This document shows positions 61,062 through 64,000 of a stretch of DNA of 64,000 bases, piece after piece; the stretch's first letter is position 1; every line of letters starts with the position of its first letter. Origin of the DNA: Himantopus leucocephalus (taxonomy: Eukaryota; Chordata; Aves; Charadriiformes; Recurvirostridae). The stretch lies in NCBI GenBank assembly GCA_003993805.1, contig RSEF01000005.1, forward strand, positions 15,735,511 through 15,799,510. The letters are read 5' to 3'. Below the pieces are notes generated by a model. That model saw only the letters and a program-made list of their open reading frames with translations, was not told the DNA's origin and ran no database searches. The position numbers and the translations under genes were made by a program.

Positions 61062-62190
61062 CACAGCTCTGGAAAAGTCCCTTTAAAACACTAAATCCCT
61101 AGAATGAAGGGCTGCATTGGCTCATCCATGAGAGTATCTTAATGGCATGGATGAATTCACCCCAAACTTCAGGGCCAGTTCATTCAGGACGGTTAACAGG
61201 GAGGTGGTGGGAGAGCGCAGCACCACCTCCAGTTTGAAAGCAACCTACCAGGAGAGATCCCCCAGGCAGAGTGGGGGGCGCTGAGGTGTTAGCTACTCGG
61301 AGCTTCAACATCAAGTCTTTGGGCTTCTCAGGCCTCCTCACACTTACCCTGTAGAGATTTGCATGATCAGCCCCTAACAGCGGGACCCATCTTTGAAGTC
61401 CATGGCCCAGCTATGTCTGCATAAGCAGTAGCAACATCAGGCCTAACATGCATTGGGCAAAGAAGCAAAAGAAACAGCCCACAAATTCTTTCAGCTTTGT
61501 TTCAAAAGGCTTGGAAGTTCCTCCCCTTCTCTTCCCCTAGCCCCTTCCATAAAAGCTTTGCATGCAGAGCAGCGTCTCTTGGGTCCCTCATTCTCTTGAG
61601 CAAAGTAAACAGACCTCCCGTGCAGCGACAAATGAACAACAAACAGAGGGGGGAAGAAAAAAAGAAAAAAACCTCGCTGCCAACTTGGGGATTTTTTTTT
61701 TCAGCATGTTTAATTTTTAAAAAAAAAATTAAAATGTGCAAGCCATGCCCCAAGGGTGACCCTGCACAAAGCTTTCTGGCAGCTCCAACGTCCTCCGTTC
61801 CCCCCTCACATCACCACAGACACCCCATCTTTCCCCATGCTCTTCCCCTGACGCACGCGCGCACATACGAAGCCCTAAGAATCCTGGCACCCAGACGGCT
61901 TTTTCTTTTTCAAGCGTGCCAAAACAAGCTAAGCTCCTAAATCCCTTTTAGAATCTGGCCTTGTGTGGAAATCTGTTTGCCTCCATCCAATGTTTATTTT
62001 CTTTTGTTTTCAGGTTTGTTAGCCCAAGGGCAAATGTTGTTCCTAGCACCAGTTTTGGGTCGGGTTTTTTTTTTTTTTGGTATTTATCTTTCAATCAAGT
62101 GTTCCTCCTTGCAAGGATAAACAGGATGTTTAGAGACTCTGGGTATGACGACCAGTCTTTGACAGCTGTTGTGACACACCACACACTGGG
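61062..62190. other. Non-coding stretch, nothing recognised
   Basis: The 147-codon frame at 61497-61940 crosses A-rich and T-rich runs (61655-61670, 61692-61701, 61718-61728) and shows no domain. T14 run at 62065-62078. Confidence 0.5.
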
Positions 62191-62194
62191 TCTG

Positions 62195-62300
62195 CCATGT
62201 GTGCAAGCACTGGCACAGCTCGATCTGCAGCAGGCTCTCTTCGTTTGAGGAGATGGACTATATGACCAAAGAGGCCTTTGCCAGCTCTACGTTTCCAGCA
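62195..62300 (+). mobile_element. CR1 LINE 3'-end fragment
   Basis: In sense orientation: GTGCAAGCACTGGCACAGC, matching the CR1 'gtgcagcactggaacaggc' phrase. Then GAGGAGATGGACTATATGAC, CAAAGAGGCCTTTGCCAGCT and CTACGTTTCCA follow, matching the CR1 3' end 'gggggatggactagatgacctctagaggtcccttccagccctacgtttctatg'. About 100 bp survive, strongly 5'-truncated, with no coding content. Confidence 0.6.
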
Positions 62301-62304
62301 CAGG

Positions 62305-64000
62305 CTCCCGGAAAATGCACCACACAATCCAGAACAACTCCCCAGCCTCTCCCTGCACTTACGAGGACGTCACCTGCCCACCCCACAGCCGTTCCCTTTC
62401 CAGTCGGCTCATTTCACTTGCTTAGCTACACTAAAATATGCTCTTCCTCTAAGAAATTTTTCTTTTCCAGGTACATACAGACAGACAACAGTCAAAATAC
62501 TTCTAAACCACACTGATTCAACAGAGGGAGTTTCCCAAGCCTTTTTTTAGGAAAGGAAGTTTTCCAAGCCTTGAATCACTGACATTGGTCTGACTCCTAA
62601 ACCAAGAACTTTGAAAAATGAAACATAGATAGCATTAACTGAAGGCCAGATCCCAAGCAAGACCTACCTACCTAGAATATCGTGTGTGGCCTCAAGATGC
62701 TCTCTAAAGCCCCAGGCACCACGGAAGAAAATGCAGTGCCTAATTCTGCACTGCACAATTTCTCCAAAATACTAATCACTTTTCATTTGCAGTATTTACT
62801 AACAGCTGAAGGCAGGAAAGGTTAAGAGACTGATAATCAGTCCTGGTTTGTAATTAAAAACAATTAGTTTGGCACCAGGGCCCTAGTTACTGTGTTCTCA
62901 GGCCACAGAGTAAGTGACTACGGGATATCTCATGAATTCTGCAAGCTGGGTGTGTCCACAACAGCAGCACACACTTTGATAAGCCGTACTATACACAAAG
63001 AGCTAAATTCTGTCTAAATAGCCATAAGTCACTCTAAAAGAAATGGCTCAGCCAGGATGTCATCTTAGCTAGCCTAAAACCTTTTGCATTTAAAGAAAAT
63101 AATATTTATAAAAAATTACCCCTCTTCTCTACAAACACATGACTCCTAAACAGCAACACTCAGTTTTCCCCACCACAACCACTTTTAAAAATTCACAGGA
63201 CAGATGACGACACGTTGCTGACTTTCATGCTGTTTGGGCCCAGCTTATTCAAGGAAACTCACTTCATCCTGCAACGCTTGTCAAGTTCAAGCCTTGAAAT
63301 CCATTCCAGGTAACATTCAACCGCAAACTTCTGGACTACGCACAGAAACTACGGCATGAAACTTTATGGTCTGTGTTATTCAGGAGGTCAAAAGGGATTA
63401 TCACAATGTTCCTTTTTAGCTGTGGTACCTATGAGCCCTGGCGTATAAGCCACCCTGAAAAGCCTTTCTCAGACAACTGTTTTAAATTGGACTCTGACAA
63501 GTCCTCGAACTCTACTTCAGGAGAAAGCAGCATTGTCAAGATAACAGTTTTACAGCTTTCAGTCCTCCTAGCATAAATAGTGCTTGCTTTGTGTACCTTG
63601 CCCCGTTTCACACACTAAGCAGACATCCTCTCTCCAACCCTTACCGCTCTCTGCAAGCCGTTCCACAAACACACCAGAGACGAAGAAGCAATAGTCTGTC
63701 CTACAACCTGAAAATTCAAATAAGTAAAATAATTTTCCTGAAAAAATAAACCAACTTTGATATAATTGGGATAAATTGGATGGATCGGGAACTCCGCAGC
63801 CATGAAGACGCTTTCCACAGCAAGATGGCCTTGGGTAAAGCAACCAAAATTTTCCTACTGGCTTTCCTTCGCACAGAGCAGGAATATTTGTTAGGTGGAT
63901 TAGAATGTGCCTTTTCTGGAATCCACCACAAGGCTGTACTTATTTTTTTCCTATCATTTATTTTATTCAGCCTTTTTTCTTCCCTTAACCACCAGTAGAC
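62305..64000. other. Non-coding stretch to window end, nothing recognised
   Basis: Only short frames (91 codons at most). A faint MIR-like phrase lies at 62800-62910 (GGAAAGGTTAAGAGACTGA ending in CTCAGGCCACAGAG) but is too weak to call. No exon is recognised up to the window edge. Confidence 0.5.

Noticed and set aside
62800..62910. MIR-like phrases GGAAAGGTTAAGAGACTGA and CTCAGGCCACAGAG
   Set aside because: The middle does not align to MIR and the end match is generic. Below my threshold.

Overview
This window looks like 64 kb of non-coding DNA from a bird genome, either intergenic or deep intronic. The strongest evidence is a 5'-truncated CR1 LINE at 15817-17635. Its 3' end carries the short ATTCTATGATT-type repeats of avian CR1, and most of a reverse-transcriptase frame is still readable. 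Three further CR1 remnants (32790-33440, 49797-50108, 62195-62300) and a very old CR1-like 3' end (7265-7318) agree with this. Repeat density is low, there are no Alu, L1 or LTR sequences, and MIR-like relics are scattered through. This is what an avian genome shows; a crocodilian or turtle is less likely. There is nothing bacterial: no operons, no ribosome-binding sites and no run of adjacent coding frames.

I could not support any protein-coding exon. Apart from the CR1 frame, the longest ATG-started frames are 201 codons (30986-31591), 179 codons (5199-5738) and about 158 codons (13501-13977 and 8975-9448). A rough count from stop-codon frequency predicts about one such frame by chance in 64 kb. 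None has a recognisable domain or a convincing splice frame. The single good-looking acceptor/donor pair (about 19053-19144) overlaps a MIR-like repeat. No tRNA, rRNA, microRNA or CRISPR array was recognised.

Layout. 1-15.8 kb: non-coding, with two MIR-like relics, the old CR1 end, the first copy (9671-9984) of a short terminal-inverted-repeat element, a relic repeat at 10285, and a 200-bp polypyrimidine tract at 12381-12587. 15.8-17.6 kb: the CR1 LINE. 17.6-29.2 kb: non-coding, with G-quadruplex motifs, one MIR, a relic repeat at 20549 and the second copy of the inverted-repeat element (24369-24712). 29.2-33.4 kb: the first two assembly Ns and a decayed CR1. 33.4-49.8 kb: mostly featureless, with the best MIR (40338-40528) and two possible conserved non-coding blocks (41.6-42.4 kb). 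49.8-59.7 kb: a CR1 fragment, AT-rich sequence and a CpG-enriched stretch at 56845-57620. 59.7-64 kb: a 49-bp duplication around an N (probable assembly artefact), two MIRs and a CR1 3' end.

The most interesting item is the pair of related elements at 9671 and 24369. They share internal blocks in the same order and orientation, have degenerate inverted ends, and at one copy a near-matching 8-bp flanking duplication. This is the outline of an ancient hAT-like non-autonomous DNA transposon. It may already be catalogued, which I could not check.
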